Source: VXNE01 sp963664635 (lineage in GTDB: Bacteria; Pseudomonadota; Gammaproteobacteria; Pseudomonadales; Azotimanducaceae). Taken from it: a DNA stretch of 64,000 nt. Where the stretch lies: positions 1,984,001 through 2,048,000 of the forward strand of contig OY761542.1 in assembly GCA_963664635.1 (NCBI GenBank), in the 5' to 3' direction. The translations under genes were made by a program, and so were the position numbers. Of this stretch, positions 41,743 through 50,500 are shown in pieces; the stretch's first letter is position 1; the number at the start of each line of letters is the position of its first letter. The notes under the pieces are model-generated. The model did no database searches and was not told the DNA's origin. It was given only the letters and a program-made list of their open reading frames with translations.

Positions 41743-44290
41743 CAGATCCCTTCCGTTCCTTCGCGGAAGCACGCCAGTCGGCCACCCGCACCAGGGCCTC
41801 CATCCAGGCGAGGCGGAATGGACCGAAGCGGGCCAACAGGTCGCGGGTCCGCTCTGTCCAACTCTCTCGGGTGGTCTCGTCCCAGCCGAGTTCCATCAAC
41901 GACAGAGTGATGGGTCCGCCGGGCCAACGTTCTCCACCGCCGAGGTCGACGGGGTTCAACTCGTCGCCTTCCCATACGCCGCGAGCGAATCTAGCGCCGG
42001 CTCGATCCGCGTCCGTTGGAGCCCGCTCCCTCGGCAGCGCCCGCAGATTCATCCGGACCTTGCCGTGGTGGGCCGCTACCAAGTACGCGGTTAGATCCGT
42101 GTCACGCGACCATTCCTCGTGCGCCAGCAGTGCCAGCGCGGATGCGAGTTCGTGACGGAAGTACGCCCGGCCGTGGCGCAGATTCGACTTGACCGTCTTG
42201 GCGAGAGCTCCGTCGACCGTCTCCCCGTCTCGAAGACCCCGGCGCATAGTCTCCTGGAATACGTCATGCACCTTCCCCAGATCGTGCCAACGTGCGGCTC
42301 GAACGACCGCCGCCCGGGTATCGGCATCGATCCGGAGCGCGTCACACAGCCCTTTGGCTTCCTTCTCCACATGTCGTAGATGGGCGGCAAGCAGCACCGG
42401 TGCGCCGGTCTCGCTGCGCGGGTCTGCGTCGTACGTCTCGGACTCGCCGCCGGGTTCGTCGTCTCGGGGGCCTAGCGGGCTCTCCGTCGGCCCTCGGTCG
42501 GCGACAACGGGTTTGGGGGAGTCCTTGGGGTCGCCGGTGAAGCCTGCTGTTTCGCGGTACCCTCCTGCGGTGGTATCCGCGAGGAGTACAAGCCCGGGCC
42601 AAGGGTCCTGGATCAGTCGAGTCCAGCCAGCAGGCGCAGTGCCGGTCGGTCCGTCGGCCGGGCGCCACTGAGGATCCCGAAGAAAGACGGACTGTCGCTG
42701 CTTGCCCAGCTTCTTGACCCACTCTCTAGCCGAGCCAATCGGTACCGAGCACAACTCCTCGGCATTGGGAATGGGCGGCGTGTCGCCGATCATCTCGATA
42801 TCTCGCCAGAACACACGCACATCGGCGTCGTCGGCGTCGCGAACGTATGGGGAGATGTCGACATCGAAACCGGTGAGATCAGGGTCAGTATCGAAGAGGT
42901 CGTCGAGGTCCTTCCGGCGAATCACCCTGAGCGGTGGCTCGATGTCTGCCGCCGCCGGCAGCCTCGCCGGGGCCGCGTCCGTCAGCGTTCGCAGACGTTC
43001 GCGCGCCGCCTTCATGTCCTCGGCCGAGTACGGCAGCGCGAGACTCTTGGCGGCCTTGGCGTCTTCGGCCTTAGCCAGAAGGTCCAACCAGATCACGTCG
43101 GCGCCTTCATCGAGCTCCGCGTAGCGATTGGCACGTCCGAAGCGCTGCACCATGGAGGACCAAGGAGCGAGTTCCGTCCACAGCACTGCGGCAGAGATGT
43201 CGACGCCCGCCTCGACGGCCTGAGTCGCGACCACGATCACATCGGCGGCGCCCTCGTATCCGTCCGCTCCGACGATCTTTTCGAATTCCCGCCTACGGTC
43301 CGCCGGGCGGAAACGACCGTGTACCAGCGCAAGTTCGGGAGGAGTGGCCGCGCCCTTCAGCAGTTTGCCGAGGGCGGCATGGACATCCTGCGCCCGCCGT
43401 ACCCGGTTGAGGATCACCAAGGACATGCGTCCAGGACGATGGGCACCGAGGACGGCACGAGCAAGCTCATTAACGTACGTTTTGATATCGGCTGCCTTGC
43501 TCGAGTCGGGAGCGAACGCGGCGGGCGCCAGCGTCTTCCTTGCATTCGCCAGTCGCCGAAGGCGATCACCGGATTCCCGTGAAGGATCGACCCGTCTCAG
43601 CATGTTGGAGTTCTCCGCTGGCGGGCAAAAGTCCACGGTCTTGAGCCAATCCGGTTCCAGCGTGGCCGAAATCCAAAGGCTGCGGGCAGGACTCGCATCA
43701 GTGCGTTCTGCCTGTGCGTGCTTCACGGCGTCGTGGCGCCGGAAAGCTTCCAGTTGAGCCGAGGTCGCTCGGCCAGCTCCCATGAGTTGCACTTCGTCGA
43801 AGACCCACTGGGTGTCCGTATGGAGCAGCGCGAACTCCATGGGCCAAACCTTACGGGAGGAGGCGTAGCCACGCATGAGGGCACGGCTGAGCAGCATGTC
43901 CTGGGTGCCGACGATGATGATCGGGCGATCAGGCCGGTCAAGCCACTTCGCGGCTTCTGCGCCGCCCATGAGGACGTGGATGTCATCGGGCCCTGGTAGC
44001 CGCCCAACTCCCACGCCTTGATCGTTCAGCCTGCCGAACCAGGCTCCGGCGGCGCTCGCGGTCTGTTCGGCAAGCGTCCTCATCGGCAGGCACCAAACGA
44101 GCCGCATGGGTGTCGTCTCCGCCGCGCGCATACGATGCGCCGCCCAACCGAGGGTGACGCCAGCAGTTTTGCCTGATCCCGTAGGGGCGATCAACACTTC
44201 CGGCCACGCATCCGTGGCGAATCGGCATTGCCAACTGTCGGGCCGGATGTCCTCGCCGAACGCGATGCGATAGAGTTCTGCGGTGTTCAC
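41729..44290 (-). CDS. cas3: CRISPR helicase-nuclease Cas3 (helicase first, HD domain last)
   Basis: An 853-residue Cas3. The superfamily 2 helicase comes first: Walker A LIAPTGSGKTAG (about 33-44), box II VFDEVQ (163-168, DEVQ rather than DEAH), WISATLEP, VVATQAVEAGVDIS and MVQRFGRANR. The HD nuclease is at the C-terminus, with ARWHDLGKVHDVF, FRHELASALALL and VAAHHGKVRMNL carrying the metal ligands. The order helicase-HD, instead of HD-helicase, is the arrangement of type I-G Cas3. The start is GTG at 44290. It unwinds and degrades target DNA after Cascade binding. It heads the minus-strand interference operon, possibly after hicB and small frames. Confidence 0.95.
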   Translation of the reverse strand: MNTAELYRIAFGEDIRPDSWQCRFATDAWPEVLIAPTGSGKTAGVTLGWAAHRMRAAETTPMRLVWCLPMRTLAEQTASAAGAWFGRLNDQGVGVGRLPGPDDIHVLMGGAEAAKWLDRPDRPIIIVGTQDMLLSRALMRGYASSRKVWPMEFALLHTDTQWVFDEVQLMGAGRATSAQLEAFRRHDAVKHAQAERTDASPARSLWISATLEPDWLKTVDFCPPAENSNMLRRVDPSRESGDRLRRLANARKTLAPAAFAPDSSKAADIKTYVNELARAVLGAHRPGRMSLVILNRVRRAQDVHAALGKLLKGAATPPELALVHGRFRPADRRREFEKIVGADGYEGAADVIVVATQAVEAGVDISAAVLWTELAPWSSMVQRFGRANRYAELDEGADVIWLDLLAKAEDAKAAKSLALPYSAEDMKAARERLRTLTDAAPARLPAAADIEPPLRVIRRKDLDDLFDTDPDLTGFDVDISPYVRDADDADVRVFWRDIEMIGDTPPIPNAEELCSVPIGSAREWVKKLGKQRQSVFLRDPQWRPADGPTGTAPAGWTRLIQDPWPGLVLLADTTAGGYRETAGFTGDPKDSPKPVVADRGPTESPLGPRDDEPGGESETYDADPRSETGAPVLLAAHLRHVEKEAKGLCDALRIDADTRAAVVRAARWHDLGKVHDVFQETMRRGLRDGETVDGALAKTVKSNLRHGRAYFRHELASALALLAHEEWSRDTDLTAYLVAAHHGKVRMNLRALPRERAPTDADRAGARFARGVWEGDELNPVDLGGGERWPGGPITLSLMELGWDETTRESWTERTRDLLARFGPFRLAWMEALVRVADWRASAKERKGSDGDA

Positions 44291-44397
44291 GCCGTGGGTA
44301 CGGCCACGAGAAGCCTGTCGTTCCTCACTGCGGTGCTCTTCTTTGCTCGCACGGTCAGGGGCGCAACGGTGCGACTCGTCGGCTGTCCCGGACCCAT
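44287..44397 (-). CDS. possible 36-residue leader ORF overlapping the cas3 start
   Basis: An ATG at 44397 opens a short, Arg- and Val-rich frame that ends with a TGA overlapping the GTG start of cas3 (GTGA). Such coupling suggests that translation of a leader peptide could feed ribosomes onto cas3, which itself has a poor ribosome site. No family is recognised and the frame could be chance. Confidence 0.25.
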   Translation of the reverse strand: MGPGQPTSRTVAPLTVRAKKSTAVRNDRLLVAVPTA

Positions 44398-44436
44398 GTG
44401 ACCACAGGCTGGGGGCCAGAACCGCGACATCCGGCC

Positions 44437-44634
44437 CTATGGGACAGAGGATCTTCCACTTTCCGACAGGCTCCCGTCATCCGGGTGGCGCACCGTCAAC
44501 TCGTACTGTCTGTCAGGCCGGAATCGGCCGGTTTCGCCCGGGTGCCAAGCTTCGTCGACGACCCATCTGGGCTGCTCGGACGTGACGACGACGAGTGCGG
44601 CGCGACGGCGTCTCGAAGGGTTCGGACGATCCAC
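44437..44634 (-). CDS. possible small ORF overlapping the hicB 3' end
   Basis: A GTG at 44634 opens a 65-residue frame overlapping the last part of hicB in another frame. Its second half (PRWVVDEAWHPGETGRF, then RQYELTVRHPDDGSLSES) reads like protein, while the overlapped hicB tail (PHSSSSRPSSPDGSS) is low in complexity. It could be a real small gene between hicB and cas3, or chance. No function can be assigned. Confidence 0.22.
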   Translation of the reverse strand: MDRPNPSRRRRAALVVVTSEQPRWVVDEAWHPGETGRFRPDRQYELTVRHPDDGSLSESGRSSVP

Positions 44635-44924
44635 GAGTTGATGCTCAGGCGCTCGGCGGTCGCGGCGGATACCACGGCCCTGTGGAGTTCGGAGCCGAGA
44701 CGCAGGTTCAGCTTGCCGGAGAACGGTCGTCGCGGCTCGACGCCATCTTCTTCACACGACCGCAGATACTCGTCGACGGACCGCTCGAACTCGCGCCGGA
44801 GTTCACGCGTCTCCGTCGCCTCGAACGTGGCGATCGGGTACGGTCCGCTGCTCACCACTCGTCCATGCAGGACATCGGCGGAGTCGTTAAACTCGACGGA
44901 AGCCACATATCCCTTGTACTCCAT
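44496..44924 (-). CDS. HicB-family antitoxin without a visible HicA
   Basis: About 142 residues. MEYKGYVASVEFNDSADVLH and GRVVS form the HicB partial RNase H-like fold, and KLNLRLGSELHRAVVSAATA with LSINSWIVRTLRDAV is the ribbon-helix-helix DNA-binding part. The ATG at 44924 follows AGGAGACATCGCGCTG. No HicA double-stranded-RNA-binding-like toxin is seen on either side, in 44290-44500 or in 44925-45252. It lies between the two divergent cas operons and reads toward cas3, about 205 bases before it. HicB proteins repress their own promoter, so it may regulate the cas genes; that is inference. The C-terminal 35 residues are low in complexity. Confidence 0.75.
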   Translation of the reverse strand: MEYKGYVASVEFNDSADVLHGRVVSSGPYPIATFEATETRELRREFERSVDEYLRSCEEDGVEPRRPFSGKLNLRLGSELHRAVVSAATAERLSINSWIVRTLRDAVAPHSSSSRPSSPDGSSTKLGTRAKPADSGLTDSTS

Positions 44925-45252
44925 CAGCGCGATGTCTCCTCGGCTGCTGTCCCGACCTTCGTTGCCCGAGGCATGTGATGGTACCACTCCAGGTATCGAG
45001 AAATGGGCGAGAAGGGACCGAGAGACGTGGAATTGCCCACCGGACCCTCGGCGCGGTCGGCCCCCCGGCCTGCGAGCCGACTGGGCGCTGAGTTGTCAGG
45101 AGGCAGGACCGAGCGTGGGGTGGAGCTATCGTGGGTATCGAGAACCGGAGGCGAGAATTCCGCGAGCGGCTGTCGTAGTCTCAGGACACGGCATCGAGAA
45201 CGCAGGCTGCGTTGTTTAGCCGGGGACAGGGGAAGGAGTAGGGGCCGGACTG
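44925..45252. promoter_or_regulatory. divergent control region between hicB/cas3 and cas4-cas1
   Basis: This 328-base stretch has no convincing gene on either strand. It must hold the promoters for the minus-strand hicB-cas3 arm and the plus-strand cas4-cas1-cas2 arm. GTATCGAGAA occurs twice (about 44992 and 45136), as GGTATCGAGAAATGG and GGGTATCGAGAACCGG, and GGCATCGAGAACG near 45188 is a third, weaker copy. These spaced copies could be operators. Promoter boxes cannot be named with confidence. Confidence 0.4.
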
Positions 45253-47001
45253 GTGGACAAGACTTCGACTTCTCGCGCAGGCCAATCTCCCAACGACGAG
45301 GAGAGCCCTCAACGCGCGACTCCGGGGAGAGCCGGGCGCCGCGAGCGCGAGTCCCCGCTCATCCCCGCCCGCATCCTCAACGAGTTCGTCTACTGCCCGC
45401 GGCTTGCATACCTCGAGTGGGTCCAGAAGGAATGGGAGCACTCGTCCGACACGGTCGAAGGGCGTCATGTCCACCGGCGGGTCGACCAGGCCGGTGGAAC
45501 GCTGCCGGACTCGGACGACACCTCGGAGGAACTGACGGTTGCCCGCTCTGTGGAGCTGTCCTCCGAGCGACTGGATCTCATTGCCAAGATGGACCTCGTG
45601 GAAGCCGAGAACGGTGAGGTCAAGCCGGTAGACTACAAGCGCGGTAAGCGACCCCACGTGCCCCGGCAGGCTTACGATCCGGAGCGCGTGCAGCTCTGTG
45701 CCCAGGGCCTGTTGCTGGAAGAGCACGGATATCGTTGTACGGAAGGCATCCTCTACTTCGCCGGTTCCAGGGAGCGGGTCCGTGTGCCGTTCGACGATGA
45801 ACTGCGCGCGCTGACGCTCGATTCGCTCCAGCGCCTGCGTTCCACGGTTGAGGCGGGGCAGGTTCCGCCCCCGCTCGAGGACAGTCCCAAGTGTCCCCGG
45901 TGCTCCCTCGTGGGCATCTGCCTGCCCGACGAGATCAATTGGCTGCGGTCGGGTTCCGCGGACGTACGGCCGCTGAGCGTTCACCAGACACGCGGGCTCC
46001 CGGTCTATGTGCAGTCGCATCGCGGGAAGGTGGCCAAGCAGGGGCACCGGCTGGCGATCACCAAAGATGACGAAGAGACGACCTTTGTCCGTCTGGCCGA
46101 CACTTCTCAACTCGTCGTGATGGGCAACGTCTACGTCAGCACGCCGACGTTGCATGAACTCATGCGGCGGAACATCCCAGTGACGTGGCAATCCTATGGT
46201 GGTTGGTTCCTCGGGCACACGGTCGGCGCCGGCCACGCCAATGTGGAACTGCGCACGGCGCAGTACCGGGGCTCGTTCGCGGAAGACGTGTGCCTGCGTC
46301 TCGCCCGCGGTTGGGTGCAGGCGAAGATCCGCAATTCGAGGACGCTTCTGCGGCGCAACTGGCGTGGGACGGAAGCCAGCGAAGGGGTACTGAAAGATCT
46401 CAAGCGTCTGGGGGAACGGGCGGGCCGGGTGCGCGACATCGCCTCTCTGCTCGGAGTGGAGGGTGCTGCGGCTGCTCGCTACTTCCAACACTTCGAAGGG
46501 ATGCTCAGAGAGGAGGCGGATGCGAGCATGTCCTTCGAGATGCGGCACCGCAACCGCCGTCCCCCGAGCGACCCGGTGAACGCGATGCTCTCGTTCGGCT
46601 ACGCGCTTTTGACGCGCGCTTTCGTCACGGTGCTCTCAGCGACGGGGTTCGATCCGTACCGGGGGTACTTCCATCAGCCGCGGTACGGACGCCCGGCCCT
46701 CGCATTGGACATGATGGAGCCGTTCAGACCGCTGATCGTCGACTCGGTGGTCGTGACGGCGATCAACAACGGTGAGGTGCGTCCAACCGACTTCGTCCGC
46801 ACCCCGATCGGCGTCAACCTGTCGGACAGTGGCCGAAAGCGGTTCATCCGGGTGTTCGAGCGGCGGCTGGGCCAGGAGGTCACACATCCCCTGTTCGGGT
46901 ATCGCGTCGAGTACCGTCGCCTGTTGGAGATGCAGGCTCGGTTGCTAGGCAGGTTCCTCATGGGCGAGATTCCCGCCTACCCGAACTTTGTGACGCGCTA
47001 A
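45253..47001 (+). CDS. cas4-cas1: Cas4-Cas1 fusion protein (spacer acquisition)
   Basis: A 582-residue fusion. The first 230 residues are Cas4: Cys48 (EFVYCPRLAYLEW) with Cys214, Cys217 and Cys223 (KCPRCSLVGIC) for a 4Fe-4S cluster, and the RecB-type nuclease residues Asp108 (SERLDLIAKMD) and Asp127/Lys129 (KPVDYKRGK). Residues about 240-582 are Cas1: Glu403 (GVEGAAAARYF), His474 (GYFHQPRYG) and Asp486/Glu489 (LALDMMEPFRP) as the integrase metal site. The fusion is a hallmark of type I-G. The start is a GTG with AAGGAG some distance upstream; the first 35 residues are a polar extension. Cas4 trims prespacers and checks the PAM; Cas1 with Cas2 inserts them. cas2 follows by 26 bases. Confidence 0.96.
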   Translation: MDKTSTSRAGQSPNDEESPQRATPGRAGRRERESPLIPARILNEFVYCPRLAYLEWVQKEWEHSSDTVEGRHVHRRVDQAGGTLPDSDDTSEELTVARSVELSSERLDLIAKMDLVEAENGEVKPVDYKRGKRPHVPRQAYDPERVQLCAQGLLLEEHGYRCTEGILYFAGSRERVRVPFDDELRALTLDSLQRLRSTVEAGQVPPPLEDSPKCPRCSLVGICLPDEINWLRSGSADVRPLSVHQTRGLPVYVQSHRGKVAKQGHRLAITKDDEETTFVRLADTSQLVVMGNVYVSTPTLHELMRRNIPVTWQSYGGWFLGHTVGAGHANVELRTAQYRGSFAEDVCLRLARGWVQAKIRNSRTLLRRNWRGTEASEGVLKDLKRLGERAGRVRDIASLLGVEGAAAARYFQHFEGMLREEADASMSFEMRHRNRRPPSDPVNAMLSFGYALLTRAFVTVLSATGFDPYRGYFHQPRYGRPALALDMMEPFRPLIVDSVVVTAINNGEVRPTDFVRTPIGVNLSDSGRKRFIRVFERRLGQEVTHPLFGYRVEYRRLLEMQARLLGRFLMGEIPAYPNFVTR

Positions 47002-47027
47002 CCCATTCCAAGTAGGAGGAGCGCAGG

Positions 47028-47327
47028 GTGGCTGCGGACGAACGGCTCTACTTCGTGGTCTACGACATCGCCGATCCCAAGCGCTGGCGGTCGGTGTTCA
47101 AGACCATGCATGGCTACGGGGACTGGGTGCAGCTCTCCGTGTTTCAGTGTCGCCTGAGGCGTGTGCGGCATGCCGAACTCGTCGCGGATCTGGATGGACT
47201 AATCCACCATAAGGAGGATCATGTCGTCATCGTGGACGTGGGCTTGGCCGACAAGGTGGAACCCAAGGTCGTTGCGTTGGGCAAGAGGCGCTACAATCCG
47301 GTGAGCCGGGAGCCCACCATCGTCTGA
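47028..47327 (+). CDS. cas2: CRISPR-associated Cas2
   Basis: A 99-residue Cas2 with a GTG start and a strong AGGAGG site. The ferredoxin-like fold opens with LYFVVYDIADPKRWRSVF, holding the conserved Asp after the first strand. WVQLSVFQCRLRRV and DHVVIVDVG are the other core strands. It bridges two Cas1 dimers during spacer insertion. It is the last gene of the plus-strand adaptation operon and reads toward the array, whose first repeat is 204 bases away. Confidence 0.95.
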   Translation: MAADERLYFVVYDIADPKRWRSVFKTMHGYGDWVQLSVFQCRLRRVRHAELVADLDGLIHHKEDHVVIVDVGLADKVEPKVVALGKRRYNPVSREPTIV

Positions 47328-47531
47328 TCTGCCGCGGGTCGCGCGAGCGGTCCGGTGCCGGTGTCCGAACCGGGGACCGCTCGCAGGGTCCAATGCTCTT
47401 TGTCATTCAAACGCTTGCACTATTCGGCGCTCTCTGTGAGCATGCCAGGCGTGGTGCGATGGCGTCCGTCCGTTGGACCGCTCGCAACCTTCGTCGGAAA
47501 CGCGTAGCCTGCGTGGGACTCAGGGAACGCC
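47328..47531 (+). promoter_or_regulatory. CRISPR leader
   Basis: The 204 bases between cas2 and the first repeat are the leader, judged by position on the adaptation-gene side and opposite the degenerate end. It contains a perfect 11-bp inverted repeat, GCGAGCGGTCC (47343-47353) and GGACCGCTCGC (47374-47384), which may end cas2 transcription. The right arm, GGACCGCTCGCA, recurs as a direct repeat at 47475-47486, about 46 bases before the array. It is less GC-rich in the middle (AATGCTCTTTGTCATTCAAA), where the array promoter or an IHF-like bend may sit. Confidence 0.75.
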
Positions 47532-50500
47532 GTATTCCCCTGCCTTGTGCAGGGGCCTCATTGAAGCGGCTCCGCATCTGCCTTGAGTTGCTGCCTGGAT
47601 GAGTATTCCCCTGCCTTGTGCAGGGGCCTCATTGAAGCGATGAATTGGAGCCGGTGGTGCATTTCCGTTGGCGGTATTCCCCTGCCTTGTGCAGGGGCCT
47701 CATTGAAGCACCGATGGCCGCGGCACGCCGATCCGCTCGCCCAGGTATTCCCCTGCCTTGTGCAGGGGCCTCATTGAAGCTTGGGGTCGCTGCCCTTGGC
47801 CGGTTGCGTGACGCCAGTATTCCCCTGCCTTGTGCAGGGGCCTCATTGAAGCCTGGCCTTACACCCGATACACAGGATGCTACGGGGGTATTCCCCTGCC
47901 TTGTGCAGGGGCCTCATTGAAGCCTCTCGGTGTGTGAGCGGGCACTATACCCTGCCGTGGTATTCCCCTGCCTTGTGCAGGGGCCTCATTGAAGCTCATC
48001 GTGGCGGGGACGGCCTATGACGTGTCCGGCGTATTCCCCTGCCTTGTGCAGGGGCCTCATTGAAGCCGGGGTTGGACATGGCGCCAGATGCCGGTATACT
48101 CTGTATTCCCCTGCCTTGTGCAGGGGCCTCATTGAAGCTCCCGCTCGTACGAGTAGTCCAGGCGCACCGTGTAGGGTATTCCCCTGCCTTGTGCAGGGGC
48201 CTCATTGAAGCACCGTGGTGCCGCCAGCGCACGTGATCGTCAGGCGCGTATTCCCCTGCCTTGTGCAGGGGCCTCATTGAAGCCACTTGATGGGTGGCGC
48301 CCCGGCGCTGCAACTCAAGTATTCCCCTGCCTTGTGCAGGGGCCTCATTGAAGCGCTGACGATGCGGACAAGAATGACGACGCGTGCTGGTATTCCCCTG
48401 CCTTGTGCAGGGGCCTCATTGAAGCCGAATCAGGACGGTCCACCCGTCGCCCGGGTTGCTGGTATTCCCCTGCCTTGTGCAGGGGCCTCATTGAAGCCAC
48501 GTACGCGTGCAGCGCTTGCGCGTTGTCGTCGCGTATTCCCCTGCCTTGTGCAGGGGCCTCATTGAAGCAGACGTAACGGGCGCTTCTCGCGATCTGCGGT
48601 CACGTATTCCCCTGCCTTGTGCAGGGGCCTCATTGAAGCCGATATCTATGAAGCGCCGCCCATACCGCAAGTGGGTATTCCCCTGCCTTGTGCAGGGGCC
48701 TCATTGAAGCGCCAAGATCCGCGCCGTACCGTTCACCTCGTGCCGGGTATTCCCCTGCCTTGTGCAGGGGCCTCATTGAAGCCGGGAGCTGATCGAGAAG
48801 CGACCTGGAGCCATTGGTGGAGCACGGCCGTATCGAGTATTCCCCTGCCTTGTGCAGGGGCCTCATTGAAGCCTGGTCGGGGCGGTAGACGGTAATGGCA
48901 TACCCCGTGTATTCCCCTGCCTTGTGCAGGGGCCTCATTGAAGCTTGGCTGCCGCTCTTGCCGGCGTTGCCTTCGCATTGTATTCCCCTGCCTTGTGCAG
49001 GGGCCTCATTGAAGCCGGCCGGCCCCGCCGGGGGCCGGCCTCGTCAGTGGCGTATTCCCCTGCCTTGTGCAGGGGCCTCATTGAAGCGTGCAGAGGCTCT
49101 GGGCGACCCTCTAGTCCGCCCAGTATTCCCCTGCCTTGTGCAGGGGCCTCATTGAAGCCCACCGGTGCGCAGGTGGCGCGAGTGGAATGGGTGCGGTATT
49201 CCCCTGCCTTGTGCAGGGGCCTCATTGAAGCATGGCTGTCGGTGTCTGCCGGGATGGAGTAGGTAGGTATTCCCCTGCCTTGTGCAGGGGCCTCATTGAA
49301 GCGCGAAGATCGCAGCCGAGTAGCCATAGCGCGCGCTGTATTCCCCTGCCTTGTGCAGGGGCCTCATTGAAGCCCATTGCTGCCAGCCAGCGGGAACGAC
49401 GACCACGTAGGTATTCCCCTGCCTTGTGCAGGGGCCTCATTGAAGCCTGGTCGAGGACGACGCCAATGTTGGCCCTGGCAATGTATTCCCCTGCCTTGTG
49501 CAGGGGCCTCATTGAAGCGGGGTTCGGAGCCGCGACGCAAGTTGTCGATACGAGTATTCCCCTGCCTTGTGCAGGGGCCTCATTGAAGCTCACTGGCCGC
49601 TCACGTCCCGAGCGTGGACGGCGCGTATTCCCCTGCCTTGTGCAGGGGCCTCATTGAAGCGGGGAACGCCCACGTCGCGGCCGCACGCGGTATTACCTGT
49701 ATTCCCCTGCCTTGTGCAGGGGCCTCATTGAAGCCAGCCGGACGGCGCCGCCTACGGCGGCCAGACGCGCGTATTCCCCTGCCTTGTGCAGGGGCCTCAT
49801 TGAAGCTTCAACATCGATGCATCCTCGGAGTTCCTCGCGCCCGGTATTCCCCTGCCTTGTGCAGGGGCCTCATTGAAGCGATGCGCGCGCTCCGGCAAAT
49901 CATCGCGACCCAGAGTATTCCCCTGCCTTGTGCAGGGGCCTCATTGAAGCTCGTCGTAACACAGCGCGCAGTCGTGCGCACCGGGGGTATTCCCCTGCCT
50001 TGTGCAGGGGCCTCATTGAAGCTCCGCGTCGGCGCTGATCAGGTACCCCATGACGTTGTATTCCCCTGCCTTGTGCAGGGGCCTCATTGAAGCCGAGATC
50101 TCGATGCCCAGCACGCGCGGCCAGCGGCGGTATTCCCCTGCCTTGTGCAGGGGCCTCATTGAAGCGACATTGGTCCGCGTCGCCTTTCGGCCACCGCCAC
50201 GTATTCCCCTGCCTTGTGCAGGGGCCTCATTGAAGCTCCGAACGCTAAGCACCCCCCCCCTCCCGTCGGGGTATTCCCCTGCCTTGTGCAGGGGCCTCAT
50301 TGAAGCGGACAGCGCGCGCTCTTGCCCTTGTGGGATCGGTGCGTATTCCCCTGCCTTGTGCAGGGGCCTCATTGAAGCGTCTCCAGTCGTCTGTGTCTTC
50401 TCCATCATCTCTCTCGTATTCCCCTGCCTTGTGCAGGGGCCTCATTGAAGCGCGCAATTCCTTGGCGAGCGGCCCGGTCAGGGACGTGTATTCCCCTGCC

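Noticed and set aside
45003..45617. A 204-codon plus-strand frame ahead of and overlapping cas4-cas1
   Set aside because: Low-complexity Arg/Gly/Ser-rich composition and overlap with the conserved Cas4 domain in another frame; taken as chance.
47393..47602. A 69-codon frame in the leader running into the first repeats
   Set aside because: It enters the CRISPR array and has no ribosome site; the region is better explained as leader.
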